In this document: piece after piece, positions 1 through 7,248 of the stretch
Layout: each line of letters starts with the position of its first letter
How positions within the stretch are numbered: the first letter of the stretch is position 1
Origin: JAADEM01 sp965371855
GTDB taxonomy: Bacteria; Bacteroidota; Bacteroidia; Bacteroidales; Marinilabiliaceae
DNA length: 12,614 bases
Direction of reading: 5' to 3'
Assembly: GCA_965371855.1 (NCBI GenBank)
Contig: CBDUZZ010000097.1
Coordinates: 1-12,614, forward strand
Notes under the pieces: generated by a model
Database searches by the model: none
What the model was told of the DNA's origin: nothing
The model's input: only the letters and a program-made list of their open reading frames with translations
Made by a program: the position numbers and the translations under genes

Positions 1-66
1 TTTCAGCTATTTAATGAACTTTTTTTAACTTATTTTCAACTCTTGATTCGCATAATTTAACCCAAA

Positions 67-105
67 CTATGCATTAGAAATATCACCAATATTCCTAATG
101 CATAG
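67..105. repeat. Strong hairpin, 11 bp + 5 bp stem
   Basis: CTATGCATTAG (67-77) pairs perfectly with CTAATGCATAG (95-105). After one A/C mismatch the stem continues for five more pairs (79-83 with 89-93), closing on a 5-base loop, CACCA. It has no T tract and lies far from any upstream stop codon visible in the window, so it is better read as part of the repeat cluster than as a terminator. Confidence 0.6.
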
Positions 106-111
106 CGATAA

Positions 112-155
112 AGAAATACATACATTTTGGATAAAAACCAAAATGGTGTATTTCT
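112..155. repeat. Second hairpin, 9 bp + 8 bp stem
   Basis: AGAAATACA (112-120) pairs with TGTATTTCT (147-155). After a small 2/1 internal loop, CATTTTGG (123-130) pairs with CCAAAATG (138-145) around an A-rich 7-base loop. It lies only six bases after the first hairpin, so the transcript of either strand would form two stacked stem-loops. Confidence 0.6.
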
Positions 156-356
156 AAATCGGGGTTAACCCTTACTAAATACAGATAGTTCGTTATTTCA
201 TAACTCCTACTGCATAAGTCGGGTTTAACATTTTTTTTTGCAATAGCTTTTTTGGGGTTTTATTTTATATGCACCTTTTGAAGGCTGATACTTTTTACTT
301 TATGAACTTTCAACATTAAAACTAAAGATTTTAGTGGCGTAATTAAACTCTTTAAT

Positions 357-364
357 TATTTTTG
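357..364 (+). promoter_or_regulatory. Candidate -7 promoter element for the ECF sigma gene
   Basis: TATTTTTG matches the Bacteroidota -7 consensus TAnnTTTG and ends 22 bases before the ATG of the sigma gene. No good TTTG -33 element is seen about 20 bases upstream (the best is TTTTAG near 329-334). The rest of 231-356 is AT-rich sequence with a T9 run and nothing else recognised. Confidence 0.4.
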
Positions 365-386
365 TAGTCAAACACAGAAAAGAGAA

Positions 387-971
387 ATGGTATATACGGG
401 TGATGATAAATTATTACTTGAAGGATTAAAAAATGGTTTTGAGGCGGCTTACGAAAAACTATTTTTGACCTATTATGCCCAATTGGTTGTGTTTGCTCAA
501 AAGATTTTGAGGGATGAAGATTTGTCGCGTGATATGGTACAGGATGTATTTGTGATGTTTTATGATAAACGTGAAGCGTTGAATATTCATACATCGTTAA
601 AATCACATCTTTATCAAACGGTGAGAAACAGATGCCTGAATCAGATAAAAAGAAGTCAGATCAGGAGGGAGCACCATGCCGGCATGTTTGTTGATAAAAA
701 GAGACAGGAGGCATTTTTTGAAGATAAGTTGTTGGAGACAGAGTTGGAGGCGCGTATTTTTGCTATTGTTGTGTCGTTACCCAAGCAGTGCAGACGGATA
801 TTTGAGATGAGTCGTTTCGAAGGAGTAACAAATCAAGAAATTGCAGATAAGCTGAATTTATCAAAACGAACTGTTGAAACACAAATAAGTAAAGCATTAA
901 AATCATTACGTCAACAGTTGAAAGATTATGTTGATGTTGTTTTATTTATTATTTTATGGCTTATTAATTAA
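387..971 (+). CDS. ECF-type RNA polymerase sigma-70 factor (Bacteroidota family)
   Basis: Group IV (extracytoplasmic function) sigma factor of 194 aa that directs RNA polymerase to a small regulon, here probably the receptor genes downstream. Region 2 spans about residues 22-90: it opens with the AAYEKLFLTYY segment and includes the DLSRDMVQDVFVMFY stretch that contacts the -10 element and core enzyme, then HLYQTVRNRCLNQIKR. Region 4 spans about 125-178, with a helix-turn-helix at 146-171 (GVTNQEIADKLNLSKRTVE). The last dozen residues (VVLFIILWLIN) are strongly hydrophobic, a tail seen in many FecR-partnered Bacteroidetes sigma factors. The length is normal for the family. It heads the cassette with FecR anti-sigma factor and TonB receptor, so activity is expected to depend on release by FecR. 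The regulon is inferred from position only. Confidence 0.93.
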   Translation: MVYTGDDKLLLEGLKNGFEAAYEKLFLTYYAQLVVFAQKILRDEDLSRDMVQDVFVMFYDKREALNIHTSLKSHLYQTVRNRCLNQIKRSQIRREHHAGMFVDKKRQEAFFEDKLLETELEARIFAIVVSLPKQCRRIFEMSRFEGVTNQEIADKLNLSKRTVETQISKALKSLRQQLKDYVDVVLFIILWLIN

Positions 972-1015
972 AATTTAATATATTTTTATATTTAGTACGT
1001 GTAAGGTTACTCTTG

Positions 1016-1048
1016 TTTGTCTGTTTATTGTACTGGACCTTAAATTTG
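1016..1048 (+). promoter_or_regulatory. Promoter candidate upstream of the small ORF and fecR
   Basis: TTTG (1016-1019) and TAAATTTG (1041-1048) are separated by 21 bases and match both halves of the Bacteroidota housekeeping promoter (TTTG, about 19-21 bases, TAnnTTTG). Transcription would begin about five bases further on, at or next to the ATG of the 59-aa frame at 1053. That would make the small gene leaderless, or give fecR a long leader. It suggests fecR and the receptor genes can be transcribed separately from the sigma gene. Confidence 0.5.
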
Positions 1049-1052
1049 AACT

Positions 1053-1232
1053 ATGGAATTTATACTACAATTATTGGCTCAACTATTTTCTGCCCCGGTA
1101 GAAGATACAAATAAGGTAACTCAGAATGAAATTAAGGCTGCCGAAGTTGTTCGGACGGAAGTAGAAGTGGAAGAAGTAGGTGTAGAGGAACAGTTGGAGC
1201 CTAATCTTTTTAACGTTATGGATTTTCATTAA
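1053..1232 (+). CDS. Possible small acidic protein (59 aa) between sigma and anti-sigma genes
   Basis: An ATG-initiated frame of 59 codons ends with TAA eight bases before the fecR ATG, spacing typical of an operon. The N-terminus is hydrophobic and amphipathic (MEFILQLLAQLFSAPVED). The middle is rich in Glu and Val (residues 36-46 read EVEVEEVGVEE), and the end is NLFNVMDFH. There is no Cys, no lipobox and no clear cleavage site. I do not recognise a family. Support comes from the tight spacing to fecR and from occupying most of an otherwise unexplained 269-base gap. Against it are the short length and low-complexity acidic stretch. If real, its position suggests a role with the sigma/anti-sigma pair, which is inference. 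Confidence 0.45.
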   Translation: MEFILQLLAQLFSAPVEDTNKVTQNEIKAAEVVRTEVEVEEVGVEEQLEPNLFNVMDFH

Positions 1233-1240
1233 TCATAATC

Positions 1241-2203
1241 ATGGAAGAAAATTCACGAATAGATATGCTTATTGTCAGACGACTTACTGGCTCAATTTCA
1301 CTTCAGGAAGAGAGTGAGCTGGAGGGTTTTGTGGCTGAAAATTCATTCAACTTTAAATACGTTGAATCTTTCGAATATGCCTGGAAAAACAGTGGAGTAA
1401 GCAGTTTGTTCCATAAAATTGATGCAGAGAATGATTGGAAAAGAGTCAGGAGCCGGATGGGATTTGACAGAAAAGACGCATTTTCTTTTCGACGTAGTTT
1501 ACGTAGAGTTGCAGCAGTTTTAGTGCCTGCTCTTATTATCTTATCTTCATTAATTGCCTATTACTATTTACCTGGTTTTGGTCGCTTAACGGCTTTTAAT
1601 GCTACAGATAGCAAAGAGTTTGTAAAATTAGCTGACGGATCAGAAGTAACACTTAAGAAAGATAGTAAACTCATAGTTGTTAAAGGGTTAAAGGGAGAGA
1701 AGAGAGAAGTCAGGCTGAAAGGGGAGGCGTATTTTGAAGTGGTGAAAGACACGGAGCATCCCTTCTTAATCTCAATTGCCGGAACGTTGATTGAAGTGGT
1801 TGGTACAGCATTTAATCTTGAGAGTGAAGGAGAGAAAGTGACAATTAATGTTACAAAGGGAGTTGTTCGTTTCTCGGGAAAACATAGTGAGATACTTGTT
1901 CATAAAGGCGAAGAGGCAGTCTTTTACGGGGGATTGATTAATAAAAGGGACATTAAGAATAATAACTTTTTAGCCTGGAAGACTGGGAAGATGAATTTCT
2001 ATAATGCCGGTATGAAAGAGATTTTGGATGTTGTTGTTGATTGTTATGATGGGGTATCAGGGTATAAAATTGATAAAGAAAACGATATAAAGGTTACAAC
2101 AGCTTTTGAAAATCGACCTATAAAAGAGGTTATTGAAGAGCTGCAAATTCATTTTAATAAAAAAATTGTTTTACATGATGGTATTTTGGTCATCTCTGAT
2201 TAA
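1241..2203 (+). CDS. FecR family anti-sigma factor, inner-membrane signal transducer
   Basis: Anti-sigma factor of 320 aa that binds its ECF sigma factor on the cytoplasmic side and receives a signal from the receptor STN domain in the periplasm. Residues 1-85 are the cytoplasmic sigma-binding part (RIDMLIVRRLTGSISLQEES). One transmembrane helix lies at about 90-110 (AAVLVPALIILSSLIAYYYL). The FecR domain follows at about 120-215, with VKLADGSEVTLKKDSKL, RLKGEAYFEV and GTLIEVVGTAFNL. A DUF4974-type C-terminal domain is at about 248-318, beginning FLAWKTGKMNFYNAGMKEIL and containing NRPIKEVIEELQ. Length and order are normal for Bacteroidota FecR. The stop lies 21 bases before the receptor ATG, so the two are probably co-transcribed. 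Confidence 0.93.
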   Translation: MEENSRIDMLIVRRLTGSISLQEESELEGFVAENSFNFKYVESFEYAWKNSGVSSLFHKIDAENDWKRVRSRMGFDRKDAFSFRRSLRRVAAVLVPALIILSSLIAYYYLPGFGRLTAFNATDSKEFVKLADGSEVTLKKDSKLIVVKGLKGEKREVRLKGEAYFEVVKDTEHPFLISIAGTLIEVVGTAFNLESEGEKVTINVTKGVVRFSGKHSEILVHKGEEAVFYGGLINKRDIKNNNFLAWKTGKMNFYNAGMKEILDVVVDCYDGVSGYKIDKENDIKVTTAFENRPIKEVIEELQIHFNKKIVLHDGILVISD

Positions 2204-2224
2204 ATTTGGGGATGAACAGAATTG

Positions 2225-4873
2225 ATGAATAAGCGAGATTTATTACTATCATATAAAGCGTTTTTTATTTTTGCGAGTCTTTTATTTACTCAGTTGGCAA
2301 TCAGTCAGGGAAAACTCCAAACAACTGTGAAAATAGAGGAATCTAAAGGATCTACACGATTTTTCCTCAATTATATAGAAAATAAAACAGGTGTAATACT
2401 CAGTTACAGTAACAAATTATGTTTTAAAGAGGAATTAAATTGCCCGTACTCAAAAACTACTATCCAAAATCTTTTAGACTGGTTATTTAAAGATTGTCCT
2501 GTTATCTATCTTGAAAGAGACAATAAAATTATTATCAAACCAAAGACTCTACATTCTAAAAAATATACAATAAGCGGATATGTAAAAGATGTTAGGTCGA
2601 AAGAGATACTAATAGGGGCTAATATATATGAGAAGGGGATGTTTCTTGGCACAACCAGTAATAATTTCGGGTTTTATAGTCTTACTCTTCCGGCAGGATA
2701 TGTTTCATTTAATTGTTCATATGTAGGGTATCAAAAGTTTAATTCCGGTTTTTCTTTAACCCGGGATACGGTTATCATGATTAATTTGGAGCCGAGCCTT
2801 GACCTTAATGAAGTTGCTGTAATGGGAGTTCGTATACCTGCTGAAATAGAAAGCACTTCGATAGGAACAATTGATGTTCCGATAGAGCAAATACGAAACA
2901 TGCCTGTTTTTCTTGGTGAAGTAGATGTGATGAAAAGTATTCAGTTGCTGCCCGGTATTCAAAGTGGAGGAGAGGGGTTTAGTGGTTTGTTTGTTCGTGG
3001 TGGCGGCTCTGATCAGAACCTTGTTTTACTTGATGATGTACCTGTTTATAATGTTGGTCACCTGTTGGGTTTTTTTTCTATTTTTAATTCTGATGCATTA
3101 AATAAGGTATCCATTGTGAAAGGTGGTTTCCCTGCAAGATATGGTGGTCGTCTTTCTTCAGTAGTTGAGATCAGGACTTTTGATGGAGATAACGAAAAAA
3201 TTAATGGCTCTGCCAGTATTGGGATATTATCGTCCCGGGTCTCTCTAAATGGGCCAATAATTAAGGATAAACTGTTGTATTCATTATCATTCAGGCGTAC
3301 TTATTATGATTTAATTGCGGCTCCTTTCCAGGCTAATAGAGAGGAGAAAAGCAAATATTTTTTCTTTGATTTGAATGCGAAAGTAAGCTATTATTTATCT
3401 GATAAAGATAAGTTTTACTTAAGTGGATACTGGGGAAAGGACGAATATACAGTAAAATATAATTATCAGGATATTGTTACTAACCGTGAAACGGATAAGG
3501 TAAAAACAATTAATGATAGCAGAAACTCAGGCTGGGGAAATCTTATTTTATCCGGTCGCTGGAATCATGTGTATGGTCCAAAACTGTTTTCAAATGTTAC
3601 AGCAATAGTAAGTGATTATCGTTTTTTTATCGGGCAAAAACAAAATTACATGTTGGGAGAGCAATGGAATTATACCCATCAACGATATTTTAGTGGCATT
3701 CGTGATTTTGGCATCAAGGCTGATTTTGATTATTTACCTATTGTAAGGCAATATATAAGGTTTGGAGGTAGTTATACTAAACACTCTTTTTATCCGGGAA
3801 TTGATGTTGTAATAAGTGATATTAATGATATATCTCCCATTGATACAACTTATGGCGGAGATAATTTAATCCGGCCTGAAGTTCATCTATACGCTGAAGA
3901 TGATTTCAACGTTTTTAATAGATTAAAGCTTAATCTTGGAATTCATTTTTCGATGTTTTTTAGTGATAGTAAAAGTTACACATCCTTTGAGCCCCGTATA
4001 TTGGCGCGTTTATTGCTAAACAGTAAGGTGTCCCTAAAGGGGGCATACTCTGAAATGACACAGTATGTTCATCTTTTAAGAACTGCTAACATAGCATTGC
4101 CTACTGATATGTGGTTGCCTGTATCTGATGATATTAAACCCTTGCGTGCCAGGCAAGCATCTCTGGGTGTTGAATGGAGTATTGGTAGAGATATGTATAT
4201 GTCCGTTGAGGGATATCATAAAAAGTTTATGGACATCTTAGATATTAAATCGGAATCAAGTTTTTTTGATTATACCCTAAATTGGGAGGAGTTGTTGGTT
4301 TCCGGAGATGGGGTTTCTGATGGTATAGAGTTGCTTTTGCAGAAAAAAGCAGGTATGTTGTCAGGATGGTTCGGATATACTTATTCAGAGACTTACAACA
4401 AGTTTGATGAGTTGAATCATGGTAATGCGTTTCCGGCTAGTACCGACAGACGACACGATATCTCAATATTTTTGTCATATAAATTCAATAAACGAATTGA
4501 TGGTGGAATTACATGGATGTTTGGGTCAGGAACCCCAATAACATTGCCGACAGATAAGTATTATGCACCGGAATTACCTACTGCTCAATATGAAGAATCA
4601 ACAGGTTATAATATGTTGGTAGGTGAACGTAATGGTTATCGTATGCCAAACTTTCATAGAATGGATATTGGGTTCAATTTTAAAAAGAAGAAGAAATGGG
4701 GGATGAGGATTTGGAGCACGGGTATTGTTAATGTATATGGACGTCAAAATCCTTTCTTTCTCTATTTTGACGATAATATGAATGAAGAAACAGGAGATTT
4801 TTATTGGTCTCTTAAACAGTTTAGTTTGTTCCCGTTTCCTCTGCCTTATATTAGATACACTATTAAGTTTTAG
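2225..4873 (+). CDS. TonB-dependent outer-membrane receptor with STN signalling domain
   Basis: Outer-membrane beta-barrel transporter of 882 aa, energised by TonB-ExbBD. The start is set at ATG 2225; an in-frame TTG at 2222 would add one Met and is less likely. A signal peptide covers about residues 1-28 (FFIFASLLFTQLAISQ). A secretin/TonB short N-terminal (STN) domain is at about 38-105 and would contact FecR. A carboxypeptidase-regulatory-like beta-sandwich follows at about 114-190 (ISGYVKDVRSKEILIGANIY). The plug is at about 215-318 (LPGIQSGGEGFSGLFVRGGG, LLDDVPVYNVGHLLG, VKGGFPARYGGRLSSVVEI). The remainder is the barrel, ending in the aromatic YIRYTIKF typical of outer-membrane proteins. 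The gene after it begins nine bases past the stop. There is no SusD partner, so a glycan-specific role is not indicated; the substrate is unknown. Confidence 0.93.
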   Translation: MNKRDLLLSYKAFFIFASLLFTQLAISQGKLQTTVKIEESKGSTRFFLNYIENKTGVILSYSNKLCFKEELNCPYSKTTIQNLLDWLFKDCPVIYLERDNKIIIKPKTLHSKKYTISGYVKDVRSKEILIGANIYEKGMFLGTTSNNFGFYSLTLPAGYVSFNCSYVGYQKFNSGFSLTRDTVIMINLEPSLDLNEVAVMGVRIPAEIESTSIGTIDVPIEQIRNMPVFLGEVDVMKSIQLLPGIQSGGEGFSGLFVRGGGSDQNLVLLDDVPVYNVGHLLGFFSIFNSDALNKVSIVKGGFPARYGGRLSSVVEIRTFDGDNEKINGSASIGILSSRVSLNGPIIKDKLLYSLSFRRTYYDLIAAPFQANREEKSKYFFFDLNAKVSYYLSDKDKFYLSGYWGKDEYTVKYNYQDIVTNRETDKVKTINDSRNSGWGNLILSGRWNHVYGPKLFSNVTAIVSDYRFFIGQKQNYMLGEQWNYTHQRYFSGIRDFGIKADFDYLPIVRQYIRFGGSYTKHSFYPGIDVVISDINDISPIDTTYGGDNLIRPEVHLYAEDDFNVFNRLKLNLGIHFSMFFSDSKSYTSFEPRILARLLLNSKVSLKGAYSEMTQYVHLLRTANIALPTDMWLPVSDDIKPLRARQASLGVEWSIGRDMYMSVEGYHKKFMDILDIKSESSFFDYTLNWEELLVSGDGVSDGIELLLQKKAGMLSGWFGYTYSETYNKFDELNHGNAFPASTDRRHDISIFLSYKFNKRIDGGITWMFGSGTPITLPTDKYYAPELPTAQYEESTGYNMLVGERNGYRMPNFHRMDIGFNFKKKKKWGMRIWSTGIVNVYGRQNPFFLYFDDNMNEETGDFYWSLKQFSLFPFPLPYIRYTIKF

Positions 4874-4882
4874 ATTATTGCA

Positions 4883-5836
4883 ATGAAAAATAGCAGGGTT
4901 AAATATTTGTTTCTTTTGGATATACTGGTAATTATATCAGTGATATTTGTACAGTGTGAAAAAGATATTGAATTGGAACTGAAAAAGAAAGGTGATAATA
5001 TTGTATTGTATTCTTTTATTTATCCTGATTCTGTTTTCAAGCTTCATTTCAGTAAGAGTGTGGATGTATTGTCAAAAGAAAACTACAAGTATGTTGAGAA
5101 TGGTATTTTCAAGTTGTATATAAATAATTATTATAAAGGTAAATACTATTTTCCTGAAGAAAAGGTTTCAGGGCAATGGGGGAATTTCGACTTTTCTCCA
5201 GGTGATTCTATTATGCTGAAGACAATGGATGATACCCCTGATACAGCAATTGTGATTACAGTTATTCCTGAAACTGTTTTAATAGAGAAGGTAGATACAG
5301 TTAGCAGTAAATATCAGGGAACAGATGGAATAATAAATGATGTATTAATAAGTAATATTACATTTATCGACCCTCCGGGAATAAGTAATTTTTACCAGTT
5401 GGTTATCATACAAGAGCGGTGGGAGGTAATTGACGGAACAGAAACGTACTACCGGAAAGTTGTTGATTACATTAAGGACGATCCCGTTTTTTATTCACGT
5501 AATCAGGAGGGGACTCTTTTGGAAGGATTGGATTTTCACGGATTGTTTAATGATGAGTTAATTAACGGAACTTATGATTTGCAATGTTTAATTCCTTCAT
5601 CATATTATAAGTTGTATTGGTTTGACAAAAAGATTAAACTAACTTTTTATCTTTATCATCATACAGAAGATTATTACAGATATTTTCGTACCAAACTGAT
5701 ATCAGATTATTCCAACGGGATACCAATTTTTGAGCCTGTCAATATATACTCAAATGTTCAAAATGGTATTGGTTTAGTATCGGGACTATCATTTTCATCA
5801 GATTCACTTATTTTTGTTCCGGATGAAACATTGTAA
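4883..5836 (+). CDS. DUF4249-like surface lipoprotein, partner of the TonB receptor
   Basis: Protein of 317 aa with a lipoprotein signal: hydrophobic residues 8-24, then Cys25 in the relaxed lipobox IFVQC. The residues after the Cys (EKDIE) resemble the charged lipoprotein export signal of Bacteroidota, so surface display is likely. The body (for example VLYSFIYPDSVFKLHFSKSV near the start, and LTFYLYHHTEDYYRYFRTKL and PVNIYSNVQNGIGLVSGLSF near the end) agrees with the DUF4249 family. That family is commonly encoded just after STN-bearing TonB receptors. No biochemical function is established for it to my knowledge. It may act as a substrate-capturing or lid-like accessory as SusD does, but that is inference from position. 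It starts nine bases after the receptor stop, so the two form an operon. Confidence 0.82.
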   Translation: MKNSRVKYLFLLDILVIISVIFVQCEKDIELELKKKGDNIVLYSFIYPDSVFKLHFSKSVDVLSKENYKYVENGIFKLYINNYYKGKYYFPEEKVSGQWGNFDFSPGDSIMLKTMDDTPDTAIVITVIPETVLIEKVDTVSSKYQGTDGIINDVLISNITFIDPPGISNFYQLVIIQERWEVIDGTETYYRKVVDYIKDDPVFYSRNQEGTLLEGLDFHGLFNDELINGTYDLQCLIPSSYYKLYWFDKKIKLTFYLYHHTEDYYRYFRTKLISDYSNGIPIFEPVNIYSNVQNGIGLVSGLSFSSDSLIFVPDETL

Positions 5837-5962
5837 TTTTCTCAACATCAGGCATCCGGTATTATTCAGTTAAACCGGTTATGTCATTTTGTTTGGTTTT
5901 CGGAAATATTGACAGTAATATAGTGAGGCACGAATTTTGATTAGTTGGTAATGATTCGTTGA

Positions 5963-5978
5963 TGTGCTAATGTGCTAA
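5963..5978. repeat. Tandem TGTGCTAA x2
   Basis: Two perfect adjacent copies of the octamer TGTGCTAA. It shares the core GCTAA with the repeat that begins 17 bases further on, so this is a short simple-sequence patch in the trxB leader. Confidence 0.6.
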
Positions 5979-5994
5979 TCTGATGTAGATAAAA

Positions 5995-6035
5995 AGCTAA
6001 AAGCTAATAGCTAACGGCTAATAGCTTTTAGCTAA
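5995..6035. repeat. AGCTAA heptamer-like tandem repeats forming a 12-bp-stem hairpin
   Basis: AGCTAA occurs at 5995, 6002, 6009 and 6030 with a variant GGCTAA at 6016, mostly in seven-base register. The block folds: AGCTAAAAGCTA (5995-6006) is the exact reverse complement of TAGCTTTTAGCT (6022-6033). After an A/A mismatch a further TAGC/GCTA stem (6008-6011 with 6017-6020) brings the arms together. It lies 29 bases before the trxB ATG. It could be a dispersed simple-repeat element, a leader RNA structure, or an attenuator or terminator for the upstream operon; the sequence alone does not decide. Confidence 0.6.
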
Positions 6036-6062
6036 AAAAGCAAATAATTAAAAATATATAAT

Positions 6063-7064
6063 ATGACTTTATTTGGAAAGATTGAGAACCTGAAAAGTAA
6101 TCAGGATGAGAAAAAAGAGATTAAAGATGTTGAAAAAGTAAAAGTGCTTATTATTGGTTCGGGCCCTGCCGGATATACTGCAGCTATTTATGCAGCTCGT
6201 GCTAATTTGAGCCCTGTATTATATGAGGGACTTCAGCCGGGTGGTCAGTTAACGACCACTACTGATGTAGAGAATTTTCCTGGTTATCCTGAGGGAGTAA
6301 CAGGTCCGGACATAATGGAGGATTTGAAAAAGCAAGCTGAAAGATTCGGGTCGGATATACGTTTCGGCCTAGCGACTAAAGCTGACCTTTCTCAACGTCC
6401 TTTTAAAATTACAGTTGATGGAAATAAAGTATTGGAAGCAGAGGCTTTGATAATAGCAACAGGAGCCACAGCCAAATATCTTGGTTTGCCTGATGAGAAG
6501 AAGTATGCCGGCTCTGGAGTTTCAGCGTGTGCTACATGTGATGGTTTCTTTTATCGTGGAAAAGATGTGGCAGTTGTTGGTGGCGGGGATACTGCAGCTG
6601 AAGAGGCAATTTATCTGGCAGGGTTAGCGAAGAAGGTTTATATGATTGTTCGTCGTGATGTGCTGCGAGCTTCAAAAGTGATGCAGGAACGTGTAGACAA
6701 AACTGAGAATATTGAGGTGTTATGGAAACATCAGACTAAGGGACTATTTGGCGATGGAGTAGTAGAGGGGGCTCTTCTGGTGAAAAACCTGGGAACCCCG
6801 GATGAGGAAGAGGTGAAGATTGAGATTGATGGATTTTTCCTTGGTATTGGTCATAAACCAAATTCAGATATCTTTAAAGATTATATTGAAACTGATGAAG
6901 TAGGATATATTGAAACAATTCAGGGTACTTCAAAGACAAACATACCGGGAGTGTTTGCATGTGGTGATGTTCAGGATTCTTTATATCGTCAGGCTGTTAC
7001 AGCGGCAGGGTCAGGTTGTATGGCCGCAATTGATTCTGAACGATTCCTTGCAGAACAAGAATAA
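6063..7064 (+). CDS. trxB: Thioredoxin-disulfide reductase
   Basis: Cytoplasmic FAD flavoenzyme that uses NADPH to reduce thioredoxin (EC 1.8.1.9), supplying thiol-disulfide balance and peroxide defence. In the 333-aa product the FAD-binding GSGPAG is at 32-37 and the flavin-contacting GLQPGGQLTTTTDVENFPG at 56-74. The redox-active Cys-Ala-Thr-Cys is at 156-159 (SACATCDGFF). The NADPH-binding GGGDTA is at 173-178 and the phosphate-binding VRRD..RAS at 197-204. The C-terminal FAD motif GVFACGDV is at 296-303. All catalytic features of the low-molecular-weight class are present. The first about 25 residues, before the usual start of the fold, are a charged extension (KSNQDEKKEIKDVEKVK). A later start is possible, but no in-frame ATG lies between residue 1 and the FAD motif. 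No thioredoxin gene is adjacent. Confidence 0.96.
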   Translation: MTLFGKIENLKSNQDEKKEIKDVEKVKVLIIGSGPAGYTAAIYAARANLSPVLYEGLQPGGQLTTTTDVENFPGYPEGVTGPDIMEDLKKQAERFGSDIRFGLATKADLSQRPFKITVDGNKVLEAEALIIATGATAKYLGLPDEKKYAGSGVSACATCDGFFYRGKDVAVVGGGDTAAEEAIYLAGLAKKVYMIVRRDVLRASKVMQERVDKTENIEVLWKHQTKGLFGDGVVEGALLVKNLGTPDEEEVKIEIDGFFLGIGHKPNSDIFKDYIETDEVGYIETIQGTSKTNIPGVFACGDVQDSLYRQAVTAAGSGCMAAIDSERFLAEQE

Positions 7065-7098
7065 TAAGTTGAAAGTTTGTAAAGTTTTAAAAGTTATA

Positions 7099-7126
7099 AA
7101 GCCTGTCTGAATTAACAGACAGGCTT
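7099..7126 (+). terminator. Hairpin downstream of trxB, probable terminator
   Basis: AAGCCTGTCTG (7099-7109) pairs perfectly with CAGACAGGCTT (7116-7126) around the 6-base loop AATTAA, 34 bases after the trxB stop. There is no clean T tract after it on +, only AT-rich sequence. Position and stem strength still favour a 3'-end hairpin in this convergent intergenic region. Confidence 0.6.
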
Positions 7127-7223
7127 AAAGTATTGCTGTATTTAATTTGATGGCAGTCTTTTATTCGGTATATTTTAACTTCAATCAATCAAAAATAATT
7201 TTAGGAGCTTTTCACTTTTAACT

Positions 7224-7247
7224 CCCAATTATTCATGAATAATTGGG
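7224..7247 (-). terminator. 24-bp perfect palindrome directly after the spt stop
   Basis: CCC-AATTATTCATGAATAATT-GGG is a perfect 24-base palindrome. It begins one base beyond the stop codon of the minus-strand serine palmitoyltransferase gene, and read from that strand it would fold into a stem of about ten pairs. The following minus-strand sequence is A-rich rather than T-rich, so it may stabilise the 3' end more than act as a classical intrinsic terminator. Confidence 0.55.
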
Positions 7248-7248
7248 G

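Larger units (their letters stand above)
54..229. repeat. Cluster of hairpins framed by imperfect inverted repeats (MITE-like candidate)
   Basis: The edges are imperfect inverted repeats. TTTAACCCAAACTATGCA (56-73) faces TGCATAAGTCGGGTTTAA (211-228). A 14-base motif, AAATCGGGGTTAAC (156-169), recurs directly as AAGTCGGGTTTAAC (216-229) with two mismatches. Between the edges are two strong hairpins (67-105 and 112-155) and the palindrome GGGTTAACCC (162-171). The trinucleotide CAT flanks both sides (51-53 and 229-231), which could be a very short target duplication or chance. No coding frame is present. The layout resembles a miniature inverted-repeat or REP-like dispersed element, but only multiple genomic copies would prove that. 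Confidence 0.4.

Noticed and set aside
352..606. Minus-strand ORF of 84 aa
   Set aside because: It overlaps the well-supported sigma gene, and its His/Tyr/Pro-rich product matches nothing; it is a shadow frame.
2222..2224. TTG as receptor start codon
   Set aside because: ATG follows immediately at 2225 and adds a normal signal peptide; the TTG adds just one residue.
5856..5878. CCGGT/ACCGG hairpin after the DUF4249-like gene as a terminator
   Set aside because: The stem is only 5 bp with a 13-base loop and no T tract, too weak to call.
5963..6035. Possible CRISPR array
   Set aside because: The repeats are only 6-8 bases and nearly contiguous, without unique 30-base spacers, and there are no cas genes.
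6910..7110. Plus-strand ORF of 66 aa at the end of trxB
   Set aside because: It is mostly inside trxB in another frame, runs through the terminator region and has no recognisable content.
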